32,606 nt of DNA from Anaerolineae bacterium. GTDB taxonomy: Bacteria; Chloroflexota; Anaerolineae; 4572-78; J111. Below the pieces are notes generated by a model. The model was given only the letters and a program-made list of their open reading frames with translations, had not been told where the DNA came from and searched no databases. A program made the position numbers and the translations under genes. Of the stretch, positions 13,941 to 21,975 are shown one piece after another; positions within the stretch are counted from its first letter, which is position 1, and the number at the start of each line of letters is the position of its first letter. The stretch is taken from NCBI GenBank assembly GCA_023382535.1, contig JAHDWA010000087.1, positions 1-32,606 of the forward strand, written 5' to 3'.

Positions 13941-16214
13941 ATGCAACCACTCACGCTGGCGCCCTCTACAAATATTCGTACAGAGTTCTGGAGAAGCTTA
14001 ACCCAATGGGTAGTTCCCATAGGGCTGCTGACCTTGTTTGTGCTGTATCAATCGTGGCCCATCTTCACCGAGCCGCAGTTTTACTCCGACGACCAGCGGA
14101 GCAACTGGCTGTTGGCTATCCGCCAAGCTGACCCCACTTTTTTGCAGCATGATTATGCTTTTGGCAATCCCCTCTTTCAAGGCCACTATATTCCACTCTA
14201 TCTGCTTCTGCTGCGTGGGCTGCTTCAACTGGCGGGCAGTGTTGATGGGGCGATGATTCTCCTGCACAGCCTGATGCTGCCGGGGTATTTAATCGGCATG
14301 TTCGTGCTGCTACGCTACGTAACCGGCAACAACCTGGTTGCGGCTTTTGTGGCCATCGTCTCAGCTCTTTTACGCGGTTCCATTGCCCAGGAGTTCTGGG
14401 CGGCCACCGATATGCGCGCGGTGATGCCTCGGACTGCCTTTTTAATCGCCGCTCCCTGGCTGTTTTTGCTCCTGTTTCGCTGGCTGCCCGGCGCTTTGGC
14501 CCAAAGCCAGCCGGCGGGTCTGCCCCGCAACGATTTTACAGCCGGGTTGAGCAGTCCCGCTTTGGATATGAGACGTTTTCTCGGGCTGGGTCTCCTGGCC
14601 GGGTTAGCGGCCAATTTACATCCTCCCTCTGGTCTGTTCTCGATCCAAATAATCTTGACCTTAATTATTGTCTTCTCTGCTTCTGCCGTCAGCCGGCAAA
14701 CCCTATCCAGACTCTTCGGGGTGGGGGTCGGGGCAGTGATTGGCGGGCTGCCTACCCTGTGGGCTGTGCTGGCCGGGATTGTCAAGTCACGCCAGCTAAC
14801 CCCTGCCGGCACCTTCCAGGAGTTTGCCGATATTCTGCACTGGCGCATGCGCACCGAGTTCCCTTTCCCGCCGGAGCAGATGAACCTGGCCGGGATTTCT
14901 CTGGAATCGAGCCAGCAAAGCCTGATCGCCATCCTGTATCTGCTGGGGATGGGGGTATGGCTGGCGGCAGCTATCGGCTTACGGAGGCAAGGACGGCTGC
15001 GGGCCGGGGGCCGTCCCTTGAACTGGCTGCTCATTGGCCTCGTAGCGTTAAATCTCCCCCTGGTTTACCTGGTCAGCGCTTTCTCGGCGCTGGATTTAAT
15101 CCTGGTGGCCGCTGCTTACTGGGCGTCAAGGCTGGCCCGGCGCGATGACGATGCCCTGGACAGACAGCTCTTGGCGGTTTTGGTGTGCGCCGCCGCCTAC
15201 TCTTTTGTGGCGAGCGCCGTGCTAGGTTGGTTTTGGCAAACCTTTGAACTCTGGTCGCTGACCTCATTCTTCGGTGAGCAGGCCCGCATGTCCCGTTTTA
15301 TTTACCTGCCGCTTTATATCTTTCTGGCTCGCTGGCTTTACCGGCTGTGGCAACAACGCCAGGAACGAGCCACAACCATCGCTATTATCGCGGGCCTGGT
15401 CGGCGGCCTGGTGGTGCGCCACTGGCACTTTTTAGATGCCTGGGGGCCGGCGGAATGGGGCATGGGCTTCAGTTTAATCGCCCTGGCGGTTGCCGGGGTT
15501 TGGCTGTTTGCTGCCCCGCCGCAGCCTGTTGGGGCGAAGGTAATTCTGGGGATAAGCGTTAGCGCGACAGCCTACCTCTGGCTGTACATCGCCGGGCTGG
15601 TCGTTTTTCCCGGGCTGTGGGTGCTGGCTTTACTCAGTGGGGGCCTGACCGTGATCGTCAAAACGGTTTGGCCGTATCCCGCCTGGCGTTACCTGGCCGG
15701 AGCCGCCTGGCTGGCGGTGATCCTCTTTGGTCTTTTCGGCGGCCCGCTGCTGCTGACCCCCGCCGATGCGCCTGCCCCTCTGCACACCCAGGCCGTTAAA
15801 ACGCTTGGCCTTTATGATTACGGCCTGCCCTCGGACCGGCCCGACTCACTGGCGTTGTATGCCTGGGCCAGAACCCAGACAGAGCCAAAGGCCCTCTTTT
15901 ATTTTAACGACCGGCAGTATGAGTTTCGATTCCTGGCCCAGCGGGCTGTAACCCATTCCTGGAAAGATGTTGGCGGCGGCTATTACACCCCGCCTTTGGC
16001 TATTGAATATTACCGGCGCTTCCAGAAGTTAGAAGCCGCTTACGAGAACCCTGACCAGCTTTTGGCCTGCGCTCAGGCTTATGGGGTGGACTATATTATC
16101 ACAAAACCGGAACAGAACTCCTTGGATCTGCCGGTGGCCTATGCTAACGAATTATACCGGGTTTACGCCGTTGATAAAGCTCGGCCGGCCAGGCCGTCTG
16201 GTGTTTGTGGGTAG
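13941..16214 (+). CDS. Polytopic membrane protein, GT-C-like, ending in a WKD domain (757 aa)
   Basis: No family name is recognised with confidence. A first membrane segment is followed by an acidic outer loop (YSDDQRSNW) and by many further hydrophobic segments up to about residue 610. The C-terminal 140 residues are soluble and hold FYFNDRQ (D657) and SWKD (W674, K675, D676). The layout, a GLAANLHP motif followed by P.SG, and the WKD motif are shared with the two tandem genes at 21976 and 24021, making this a more distant member of the same family. By fold it is probably another GT-C-type transferase or a relative. It lacks the beta-module tail of the neighbours. A 28-base gap separates it from the previous gene and nine bases from the next, consistent with one operon. 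Confidence 0.82.
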   Translation: MQPLTLAPSTNIRTEFWRSLTQWVVPIGLLTLFVLYQSWPIFTEPQFYSDDQRSNWLLAIRQADPTFLQHDYAFGNPLFQGHYIPLYLLLLRGLLQLAGSVDGAMILLHSLMLPGYLIGMFVLLRYVTGNNLVAAFVAIVSALLRGSIAQEFWAATDMRAVMPRTAFLIAAPWLFLLLFRWLPGALAQSQPAGLPRNDFTAGLSSPALDMRRFLGLGLLAGLAANLHPPSGLFSIQIILTLIIVFSASAVSRQTLSRLFGVGVGAVIGGLPTLWAVLAGIVKSRQLTPAGTFQEFADILHWRMRTEFPFPPEQMNLAGISLESSQQSLIAILYLLGMGVWLAAAIGLRRQGRLRAGGRPLNWLLIGLVALNLPLVYLVSAFSALDLILVAAAYWASRLARRDDDALDRQLLAVLVCAAAYSFVASAVLGWFWQTFELWSLTSFFGEQARMSRFIYLPLYIFLARWLYRLWQQRQERATTIAIIAGLVGGLVVRHWHFLDAWGPAEWGMGFSLIALAVAGVWLFAAPPQPVGAKVILGISVSATAYLWLYIAGLVVFPGLWVLALLSGGLTVIVKTVWPYPAWRYLAGAAWLAVILFGLFGGPLLLTPADAPAPLHTQAVKTLGLYDYGLPSDRPDSLALYAWARTQTEPKALFYFNDRQYEFRFLAQRAVTHSWKDVGGGYYTPPLAIEYYRRFQKLEAAYENPDQLLACAQAYGVDYIITKPEQNSLDLPVAYANELYRVYAVDKARPARPSGVCG

Positions 16215-16223
16215 TAGAGTCTT

Positions 16224-17495
16224 ATGTTTACTCACCCTCAACGGACTTCCTTCCGGCGGATCGGACGAAATGGATTAATTATTGTTTTTGCAACGCTGCT
16301 GGTGCTGGAGCTTTTCACGCGCTTGGTGTGGTGGAATGATCAGGTCGTGCGCTTTTTGTTCGGCAAAGAAGTTGCGCTGTTACCTGCGCCTTTGGTCAAT
16401 GAGCGGCAGATCGAGAGTCTCAAAGCCTGGGCCGCCGACCCCAACAAGTATGTACAATTTGACCCGGTGTTGGGCTGGAGTATCCGGCCAAACGCGCAAG
16501 GGCAGCAGGACGGCATGACTTACACCTCCAACAGCGCCGGGATGCGCAGCCTGCGGGAATATCTGCTGACAAAAACGGCCGGCATCCTCCGCATCGGCAC
16601 ATTTGGCCCCTCTTTTACTCACAGCGATGATGTGGCTGATGAGGCTACCTGGCAGGCGCAAATGGAGCGGGCCAGGCCGGATTTAGAGGTGATGAATTGG
16701 GGCGTAGGCGGCTACGGTACGGACCAGTCATTCTTGCGTTATCAAACGCAGGGCGCCGCCTACCAGCCTGATGTGGTCCTGATTGGCTTTGAAGAGGATA
16801 ACATCCGGCGAAATGTTAACCGCTTTCGTCCCTTTTTTCGCGGCCAAACTGATATCCCTTTAACCAAGCCGGTTTTTATTGAAAAAGGGAATGAACTGAC
16901 CTTACTGGAAAATCCTTTTCAAACGTTAGAAGCCCTGGAAGATACGCTGTTGAACAGCCCGGAACGTTTTCTGGATATCGTCTGTCCCCATGATTTTTAC
17001 TGCCAGCGGGACCGCTACCAATCGCAGCCGTTAGATATTTTCGCCAGTTATCGTTTTGGGCGGACCCTGGTTTATGAAATGACCCAGGCCAGCCGGCCGG
17101 GGGTTAGCTCTTTTCAAAACCCTTTCATCCAGCGGGTCAACTTTTTGCTGATTCGCCTGTTTGCCGAGGAAGCGGTACGGAACGGTTCGGTGCCGATTGT
17201 TGTAATTTTTCCTGAACGCAGTTCCATCGAGGCTCACGAAAGAGGCGAAGCTACACCTTATGCCGCCGGCATTACTTTACTGCGTGAGCAGGGGCTGCAA
17301 GTGATTGATCTGGCCCCGGCTTTTACCCACGCCCGGCAAACAGACCAGCGTGACTACCTGGATTACTACGCTTATGACGGCGGACACTTTAGCCAGTTGG
17401 GGAATTACGTGGTCAGCCAGACGGTGCTGGCCCATCTTTGCCAGCAAAAAATTTTAGAGAACTGCGGCGATTTTCTCAAGCAAATGCCACCTTGA
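16224..17495 (+). CDS. Membrane-anchored SGNH/GDSL-type hydrolase (423 aa)
   Basis: An N-terminal membrane anchor (about residues 16-36) precedes an SGNH fold facing outside. The four family blocks are visible: nucleophile block GPSFTHSDD with Ser130, glycine block NWGVGGYG (160-165), Asn block EEDN with N193, and the C-terminal D385-G-G-H388. The nucleophile block reads GPS where GDS is usual, so the Asp before the Ser is replaced by Pro, though Ser, Gly, Asn, Asp and His are all kept. SGNH proteins in surface-glycan loci usually add or remove O-acyl groups; here the substrate is unknown and no MBOAT partner is in the window. It is the last gene before the two hairpins at 17509-17597. It differs strongly from the other two SGNH genes nearby. 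Confidence 0.85.
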   Translation: MFTHPQRTSFRRIGRNGLIIVFATLLVLELFTRLVWWNDQVVRFLFGKEVALLPAPLVNERQIESLKAWAADPNKYVQFDPVLGWSIRPNAQGQQDGMTYTSNSAGMRSLREYLLTKTAGILRIGTFGPSFTHSDDVADEATWQAQMERARPDLEVMNWGVGGYGTDQSFLRYQTQGAAYQPDVVLIGFEEDNIRRNVNRFRPFFRGQTDIPLTKPVFIEKGNELTLLENPFQTLEALEDTLLNSPERFLDIVCPHDFYCQRDRYQSQPLDIFASYRFGRTLVYEMTQASRPGVSSFQNPFIQRVNFLLIRLFAEEAVRNGSVPIVVIFPERSSIEAHERGEATPYAAGITLLREQGLQVIDLAPAFTHARQTDQRDYLDYYAYDGGHFSQLGNYVVSQTVLAHLCQQKILENCGDFLKQMPP

Positions 17496-17508
17496 GGGGA
17501 AATGGGGC

Positions 17509-17542
17509 GATACAGGTTTGGGTCTGTTCACAAACCTGTATC
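17509..17542 (+). terminator. 12-bp perfect hairpin after the SGNH gene
   Basis: GATACAGGTTTG (17509-17520) pairs exactly with CAAACCTGTATC (17531-17542) across a 10-base loop. It starts 13 bases after the stop codon. There is no T-run after it, so a classical intrinsic terminator is not assured. Confidence 0.5.
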
Positions 17543-17559
17543 ACGCCAGCAATAATGAG

Positions 17560-17597
17560 CTTTCGGAGTGCAAAAGTGCACTTTTGCACTCCGAAAG
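17560..17597. repeat. 38-bp perfect palindrome, terminator-like
   Basis: The left half (17560-17578, starting CTTTCGGAGTGC) is the exact reverse complement of the right half (17579-17597), with no spacer. The centre is AAAAGTGCACTTTT, and the arms repeat AGTGC. It is followed by TTATTT and then the ribosome binding site of the GT2 gene. It could be a bidirectional terminator, a protein-binding operator or a REP-like dispersed element. Confidence 0.8.
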
Positions 17598-17604
17598 TTA
17601 TTTC

Positions 17605-17613
17605 GAGGGAGGG
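17605..17613 (+). promoter_or_regulatory. Ribosome binding site GAGGGAGGG deciding the GT2 start
   Basis: A purine-rich Shine-Dalgarno stretch ends four bases before ATG at 17618. It rules out the upstream in-frame ATG at 17438, which would run back through the palindrome into the previous gene. Confidence 0.75.
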
Positions 17614-17617
17614 AAAG

Positions 17618-18655
17618 ATGTTAAGTATCCGTATTGCCGGTATCATCATCGGCCTTCTATTCATCCTCTATATTTTCTACAAGCACCGTAGTGGCCGTTA
17701 CCAGCGTTTAGACACGCTGATCGGCGCTGCGGTGGGGATTGGCATTGTCGCACTTTCTATTTCGCCCAGTGTCGCCAATGTTTTAACTGAGATTTTCGGG
17801 CTGCAAAATCGCCTCTTTGCCACCCTGGTTATCGCCAATATGATCCTGTTCGGCATGTTTCTTTACGTACTTAACAAAGCGAATCAGGCCAACCGCCAGC
17901 TTGGGGAGTTAGTGCGCGCTCTGGCCAGGCAGGAGTACGTCAAGAATAAAAACCTGGCCGGCGGCGCGCCGGTCCAATCAATTTTTGTGGTCATTCCGGC
18001 CTATAACGAAGAACAGGCTATTCAAAACGTGCTGCCCCGGATTCCCCGCATCATCTTGACCTACCAGACCCAGATTGTCGTGGTGGTGGATGGAGGCACC
18101 GACGAAACAGCCGAGGTTGTCCGGCGTGAAAATTACCCGGTCGTTGCCCACGTCATGAATCGGGGTCAGGGGGATGCCCTGCGGACAGGTTTTGAGATCG
18201 CCTTGAAGGAGGGCGCCGATGTGGTGGTAACGATGGACGCCGACGGCCAGCACCGGCCGGAGGAAATTGAAAAGTTAGTACGGCCCATTATCGAAGATAC
18301 GGCTGACTTTGTGCTGGGTTCCCGCTTCCTGGGCCAATATGAGGACCAGGGCGGGGCCAGGCATGTGGGCATTTTATTCTTTACCGGGCTGATCAACTTA
18401 TTGGGCGGGATCAATATTTCGGATTGCACCAACGGCTTTCGGGCCATCCGTGGCAGCGAGTTAGCCAAGTTAGACCTGCGGGAAGATAAATTCAGCGCGC
18501 CGGAACTCATCATGAAAGCCGCCCGGGCCGGGTTGCGGATCCAGGAACTGCCGGTTACTATCTTGCGCCGCGCGGAGGGTGAAAGCAAAAAACCGCGCCG
18601 CTTGGGCTACCCGCTTGGGTTTGGTTGGGTCATTGTTAAAACGTGGCTGCGCTAA
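17618..18655 (+). CDS. DUF2304-GT2 fusion, polyprenyl-phosphate sugar transferase-like (345 aa)
   Basis: Residues 1-100 form three hydrophobic segments with charged linkers, matching the small DUF2304 membrane family that is often a separate gene next to this type of transferase. Residues about 120-345 are a GT2 domain of the dolichol-phosphate mannosyltransferase type: VVIPAYNEE (124-132), VVVDGGTDET (about 155-164), NRGQGDAL (about 181-188), the metal-binding DADGQH (D207, D209) and DCTNGFR near residue 270. The usual VDD pair reads VVD here. The expected reaction moves a sugar from a nucleotide donor to a polyprenyl phosphate on the cytoplasmic side, giving the lipid-linked donor that GT-C enzymes use. 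The start is fixed by the strong ribosome binding site. The next gene follows two bases after the stop (or overlaps it), so the two are probably co-translated. Confidence 0.9.
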   Translation: MLSIRIAGIIIGLLFILYIFYKHRSGRYQRLDTLIGAAVGIGIVALSISPSVANVLTEIFGLQNRLFATLVIANMILFGMFLYVLNKANQANRQLGELVRALARQEYVKNKNLAGGAPVQSIFVVIPAYNEEQAIQNVLPRIPRIILTYQTQIVVVVDGGTDETAEVVRRENYPVVAHVMNRGQGDALRTGFEIALKEGADVVVTMDADGQHRPEEIEKLVRPIIEDTADFVLGSRFLGQYEDQGGARHVGILFFTGLINLLGGINISDCTNGFRAIRGSELAKLDLREDKFSAPELIMKAARAGLRIQELPVTILRRAEGESKKPRRLGYPLGFGWVIVKTWLR

Positions 18656-18657
18656 AA

Positions 18658-19692
18658 ATGGCCGGATTCCGGGATAATTTCTTTAAAAGTAAACCTAAAA
18701 ATAGTAAGCCGGCCGGCTTATCTTCTCAGCACTGGCTCGGCCTGGCCGGCTTGATCTTGTTTGGCGGCGTATTGTACTATGCCGGCCCCGAAGCCTGGCA
18801 GCAAATTTTACGGGCAGATGCCCGCTATTTGCTGCTGGCTTTTGGGGTCAACGTTTTGCTGATGGGGAGCAGCTCCCTTCGCTGGGGGTTACTAACCAAT
18901 GCGGTCGCGGGCGAGAAAGTATGCTCTTATTTTAATTACTTTTATTATCTGGTGCTCGGCCGAGTCTTTGGTTTGTTTGTTTCTTTCAATCTGGGAGATT
19001 ACGGCGTGCGGCCTCTGGCGCTGCGGGCGACCAATTCGTTGTCAACCGCGCGAATGGTTTACGCCCTCATTCTGGATAAGCTGTTTGATTTGCTCCTGGC
19101 CGTGGGTCTATCGGGGGTTGTCCTCTTTCTTTTGCTGGACCGGCTCTCGTGGCAGAGCTATTGGTCTCTTGTTGGCTTGATCGCCATGCTGCTTTTACTG
19201 TTCTGGAGCCGCTATGAACAGTTAGTCCAGTTTTTCCTTCGTTTCTTTTCACCTTACGGCTCTTGGCTGCTCCGGCACAGTAACAAAGCAGCGCAGTGGT
19301 TCGATTTTTTGGCGGCTAACCGTAATCTGGTTGGGGCAAAGGCTGTGACCGGGGCCTACGGCATGACCGTTCTTCGTTTTGCGCTGCTCGTTTTATATCA
19401 TTATCTGATTTCCGCAGCCCTGCATTTGCCCTTTTCCTATCTGGATTTTTGGCTGGTTGTCCCAATTATTCAACTCGGACTGATTGCCGCTTTTACCCCG
19501 GCGGCGCTGGGCGTCTTGGAATTAAGTTGGTTGGGTGTTTTAACCTGGCTGGGGTATCAGCCTTTCGAGGTGAGTGTCTTTGTGGTGGGGCAGCGTATCT
19601 TTTCGCTGCTGTTTACCTTACTGGTGGGGCTGTTCATCAGTCCCTGGATGTTTAGCTCAAAAAGAAGTGAAGTTGGTCACAAACCCAACTGA
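18658..19692 (+). CDS. LPG_synthase_TM / AglD-like integral membrane protein (344 aa)
   Basis: After a basic, Lys-rich N-terminus, residues about 25-340 hold roughly seven to eight membrane segments. The spacing and the motifs GRVFGLFVSFNLGDYG and FTPAALGVLE match the lysylphosphatidylglycerol synthetase TM family (UPF0104), whose AglD-like members accompany dolichol-phosphate transferases in archaeal and bacterial glycan loci and are thought to move lipid-linked sugars or to aid the transfer. The aminoacyl-transferring domain of true MprF is absent. I chose ATG at 18658; GTG at 18643 overlaps the previous gene by 13 bases and is the alternative. Neither has a strong ribosome binding site, so expression probably depends on the GT2 gene upstream. 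Confidence 0.82.
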   Translation: MAGFRDNFFKSKPKNSKPAGLSSQHWLGLAGLILFGGVLYYAGPEAWQQILRADARYLLLAFGVNVLLMGSSSLRWGLLTNAVAGEKVCSYFNYFYYLVLGRVFGLFVSFNLGDYGVRPLALRATNSLSTARMVYALILDKLFDLLLAVGLSGVVLFLLLDRLSWQSYWSLVGLIAMLLLLFWSRYEQLVQFFLRFFSPYGSWLLRHSNKAAQWFDFLAANRNLVGAKAVTGAYGMTVLRFALLVLYHYLISAALHLPFSYLDFWLVVPIIQLGLIAAFTPAALGVLELSWLGVLTWLGYQPFEVSVFVVGQRIFSLLFTLLVGLFISPWMFSSKRSEVGHKPN

Positions 19693-19707
19693 TTATAAAA
19701 GGGTAGC

Positions 19708-19767
19708 CAGGTAGCAAAGTCGCAGGGGTAGAATATTCCTGTCTATTGTCTACTGTCTACCGTCTAC
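19708..19767 (+). repeat. Intergenic tandem-repeat patch: 19-base CAGGTAGC copy plus TGTCTAY heptamers
   Basis: At 19708-19726 lies a 19-base relative (two mismatches) of the 15-bp repeat found in coding sequence at 3032-3050. At 19740-19767 there are four heptamers: TGTCTAT, TGTCTAC, TGTCTAC, CGTCTAC. The patch fills the only gap between the LPG_synthase_TM gene and sqdB. No convincing promoter was found in it. Confidence 0.75.
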
Positions 19768-19775
19768 TATTTCCA

Positions 19776-19782
19776 AAGGAGG
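19776..19782 (+). promoter_or_regulatory. Ribosome binding site AAGGAGG deciding the TTG start of sqdB
   Basis: A full Shine-Dalgarno sequence lies nine bases before TTG at 19792. There is no in-frame ATG or GTG near it, and the Rossmann motif begins six residues after the TTG, so a TTG start is well supported. Confidence 0.8.
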
Positions 19783-19791
19783 ATTACTCAA

Positions 19792-20997
19792 TTGCGTGTT
19801 TTTATTGCTGGAGTTGATGGTTATCTGGGCTGGACGCTGGCCCAATATCTGACGGCCCGGGGCCATGTTGTGGCCGGGGCTGACTTATTCTTACGCCGCC
19901 AGTGGGTGGCAGAAATGAACAGCCAGAGCGCCATCCCGATTTTGCCGATGGCCGAGCGATTAATTGCCTTTCGCCAGAATTTTGAGCGAGAGCTTCTCTT
20001 TCGTGAGGGCGATCTGCGCCACTATCAATTTGTCCACGATTTCCTGATGGACTTTCAACCGGAGGCCATCGTTCATTTAGGCGAGATGCCCTCCGCGCCT
20101 TATTCGATGGTTGATGTTGAGCACGCCGTATTTACCCAAACCAATAATATTGTCGGCACCCTCAACCTTCTTTTTGCCATGCGGGATGTGACGCCGGAGG
20201 CTCACCTGGTTAAATTGGGCACCATGGGTGAATATGGCACGCCTAACGTGGATATTCCCGAAGGCTTCTTTACCATTGAATATCGAGGCCGGACCGATAA
20301 ACTGCCTTTCCCCCGCCAGGCCGGGAGCTGGTACCATCAGAGTAAAGTCCACGACAGCCATAATGTCATGCTCGCCTGCAAGATCTGGAAGCTGCGCTCG
20401 ACAGACATCATGCAGGGCGTTGTCTACGGCACCCGCATCAACGAGATGAATAACGATGAACGGCTTTTAACCCGGTTGGATTTTGATCAAAGTTTTGGCA
20501 CGGCCATCAATCGGTTTTGCTGCCAGGCCGTAATCGGCGAGCCAATGACGCCCTTCGGCAAGGGGCACCAGAAGCGGGGCTTTTTACCCCTGCGTGACTC
20601 GATGCAGTGCCTGACGCTGGCCATCGAAAATCCGCCCCAGGCCGGCGAGTATCGGGTTTTTAACCAGTTTGAAGAAGTCTATAACGTAACCGAGCTGGCT
20701 TACAAGGTGCAGCAAGTCGCCCGTGAATTTGGGCTTGCCGGCGAAATCTGGAACTTGGAGAATCCCCGCCAGGAGGCCGAGGAGCATTATTACCATCCCG
20801 ACCACCAGCACCTGCTTGATTTGGGCTACCAACCCACCCATGATATGGAGAGTGAATTGCGCCTCATGATTGCCGACCTGCTCAAGTACCGGGCCTGCAT
20901 CGAAGAAAAACGCGAGTCGTTGATTCCCGATATTCGCTGGGACGGCCGGCGCAAAAAGGTGGGATATTTGCAGCCCCAAGCAGTCCCGCTTACCTAA
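19792..20997 (+). CDS. sqdB: UDP-sulfoquinovose synthase, SQD1/SqdB-type (401 aa)
   Basis: This cytoplasmic NAD-dependent extended SDR converts UDP-glucose and sulfite to UDP-sulfoquinovose. The sequence matches the SQD1/SqdB family closely as I recall it: GVDGYLG Rossmann motif (7-13), SAPYSM (101-106), TQTNNIVGTLN (115-125), HLVKLGTMGEYGTPN (138-152), and KVHDSHN after the catalytic YHQSK. Thr144, Tyr181 and Lys185 fit the known catalytic triad of plant SQD1. GVVYG, FNQF and EAEEHYYHPDHQH are also family features. Length is normal. It starts with TTG and a strong ribosome binding site. The product feeds either the sulfolipid SQDG or a sulfoquinovose-containing glycan; no SQDG synthase (SqdX/SQD2) is in the window, while polyprenyl-type sugar transferase genes flank it, so a glycan fate is plausible but unproven. 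Confidence 0.95.
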   Translation: MRVFIAGVDGYLGWTLAQYLTARGHVVAGADLFLRRQWVAEMNSQSAIPILPMAERLIAFRQNFERELLFREGDLRHYQFVHDFLMDFQPEAIVHLGEMPSAPYSMVDVEHAVFTQTNNIVGTLNLLFAMRDVTPEAHLVKLGTMGEYGTPNVDIPEGFFTIEYRGRTDKLPFPRQAGSWYHQSKVHDSHNVMLACKIWKLRSTDIMQGVVYGTRINEMNNDERLLTRLDFDQSFGTAINRFCCQAVIGEPMTPFGKGHQKRGFLPLRDSMQCLTLAIENPPQAGEYRVFNQFEEVYNVTELAYKVQQVAREFGLAGEIWNLENPRQEAEEHYYHPDHQHLLDLGYQPTHDMESELRLMIADLLKYRACIEEKRESLIPDIRWDGRRKKVGYLQPQAVPLT

Positions 20998-21029
20998 ACC
21001 CTTTTAGAGTAGTTTGACTTGGAGTAGCC

Positions 21030-21959
21030 ATGGACATATCAAACCAGCGGGTCCTGGTCACCGGCGGGTGTGGCTTTATTGGTTGTAATCTCATCGAGCA
21101 GCTCTTAGCCCTGGGCTATCAGGTCCGGGTCCTTGATGATCTCAGCCTGGGACAGCCCGACCTGCTGCCCGATACGATTGACCTCGTGGTCGGAGATATT
21201 CGGGACGGCCAGAAGGTCCAACAGGCCATGCGCGAGATAGATGCTGTGGTTCATCTGGCTGCCCACACGGATGTTCGTGACTCGGTCGCCCATCCGGAGG
21301 CAGATGTTGACGTTAACGTGATGGGCACCCTGACCGTGCTAACCGCGGCTCGTGATGCTCAGGTGAAGCGGTTTGTTTTTGCTTCCTCCAATGCCCCGTT
21401 AGGCGAGCAGTCTCCTCCCGTCCACGAGGAACAGATACCTCATCCAAAATCGCCTTACGGGGCCAGTAAACTGGCGGGTGAGGCCCTGTGCCAGGCGTTT
21501 TATGCTTCTTACGGGCTGCCGACGGTCGTCTTACGGTTTGCCAATGTCTATGGCCCTCGTTCCACCCACAAATCGAGCGTGGTCGCCAAATTCATCCGCC
21601 GGATTCTAAAGAACGAACCGCTGCTCATTTACGGGGACGGACAGCAAACGCGGGATTTTGTGCATGTGAGCGATATCTGCCAGGGCCTCATCCTGGCGCT
21701 GAGGAGAGAGGAAGCTGTTGATCAAGTTTTTCAAATCGGCAGCGGTGTGGAGACTTCGCTGCTGGAGTTCGTGGGGCTGCTGAAGGCGGCGGCTGGCCGC
21801 GAGGATATCGAGGTGCAGTTTGGCCCGCCCCAGCCGGGCGAGATCTGGCGTAATTACTCCCAAATTGATAAGGCGCAGCACTATCTGGGCTACTGGCCCC
21901 AGCTCTCCCTGGCTGAGGGCCTGGCCGCAACTTATAACTGGTTCCTCCAGCCCCAATAA
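21030..21959 (+). CDS. NAD-dependent sugar-nucleotide epimerase, GalE-like extended SDR (309 aa)
   Basis: A Rossmann nucleotide-binding motif TGGCGFIG (11-18), the LAAHTDVRDS segment (about 77-85), ASSNA in place of the common S-S-A/V-Y context, and the catalytic Y143-xxx-K147 (SPYGASK) place it among UDP-sugar 4-epimerases and related epimerases or dehydratases. NVYGPR and DFVHVSD are further family motifs. Such enzymes make UDP-galactose, UDP-GalNAc or related sugars in the cytoplasm; the exact substrate cannot be read from sequence. ATG at 21030 has GGAG five bases upstream. It follows sqdB by 32 bases and precedes the tandem membrane genes by 16, so the four are probably one transcript and it likely supplies a precursor for the same glycan. 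Confidence 0.9.
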   Translation: MDISNQRVLVTGGCGFIGCNLIEQLLALGYQVRVLDDLSLGQPDLLPDTIDLVVGDIRDGQKVQQAMREIDAVVHLAAHTDVRDSVAHPEADVDVNVMGTLTVLTAARDAQVKRFVFASSNAPLGEQSPPVHEEQIPHPKSPYGASKLAGEALCQAFYASYGLPTVVLRFANVYGPRSTHKSSVVAKFIRRILKNEPLLIYGDGQQTRDFVHVSDICQGLILALRREEAVDQVFQIGSGVETSLLEFVGLLKAAAGREDIEVQFGPPQPGEIWRNYSQIDKAQHYLGYWPQLSLAEGLAATYNWFLQPQ

Positions 21960-21975
21960 ATTATGACTCGTCTCC

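Noticed and set aside
14315..15034. Minus-strand open frame of 239 codons
   Set aside because: Basic low-information translation opposite the membrane segments of the gene at 13941.
17438..17617. Upstream in-frame ATG that would extend the GT2 protein by 60 residues
   Set aside because: It overlaps the previous gene and runs through the palindrome; the strong ribosome binding site and DUF2304 start support ATG at 17618.
19671..19690. Small hairpin AGTTGG / CCAACT at the end of the LPG_synthase_TM gene
   Set aside because: Only six base pairs, overlapping codons and without a T-run; not convincing as a terminator.
18658..19692. Full MprF lysylphosphatidylglycerol synthase
   Set aside because: Only the membrane domain is present; the cytosolic aminoacyl-transfer domain is missing and the context is glycan synthesis.
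19729..19734. TAGAAT as a -10 box before sqdB
   Set aside because: No -35 like sequence at a suitable distance; it lies within the repeat patch.
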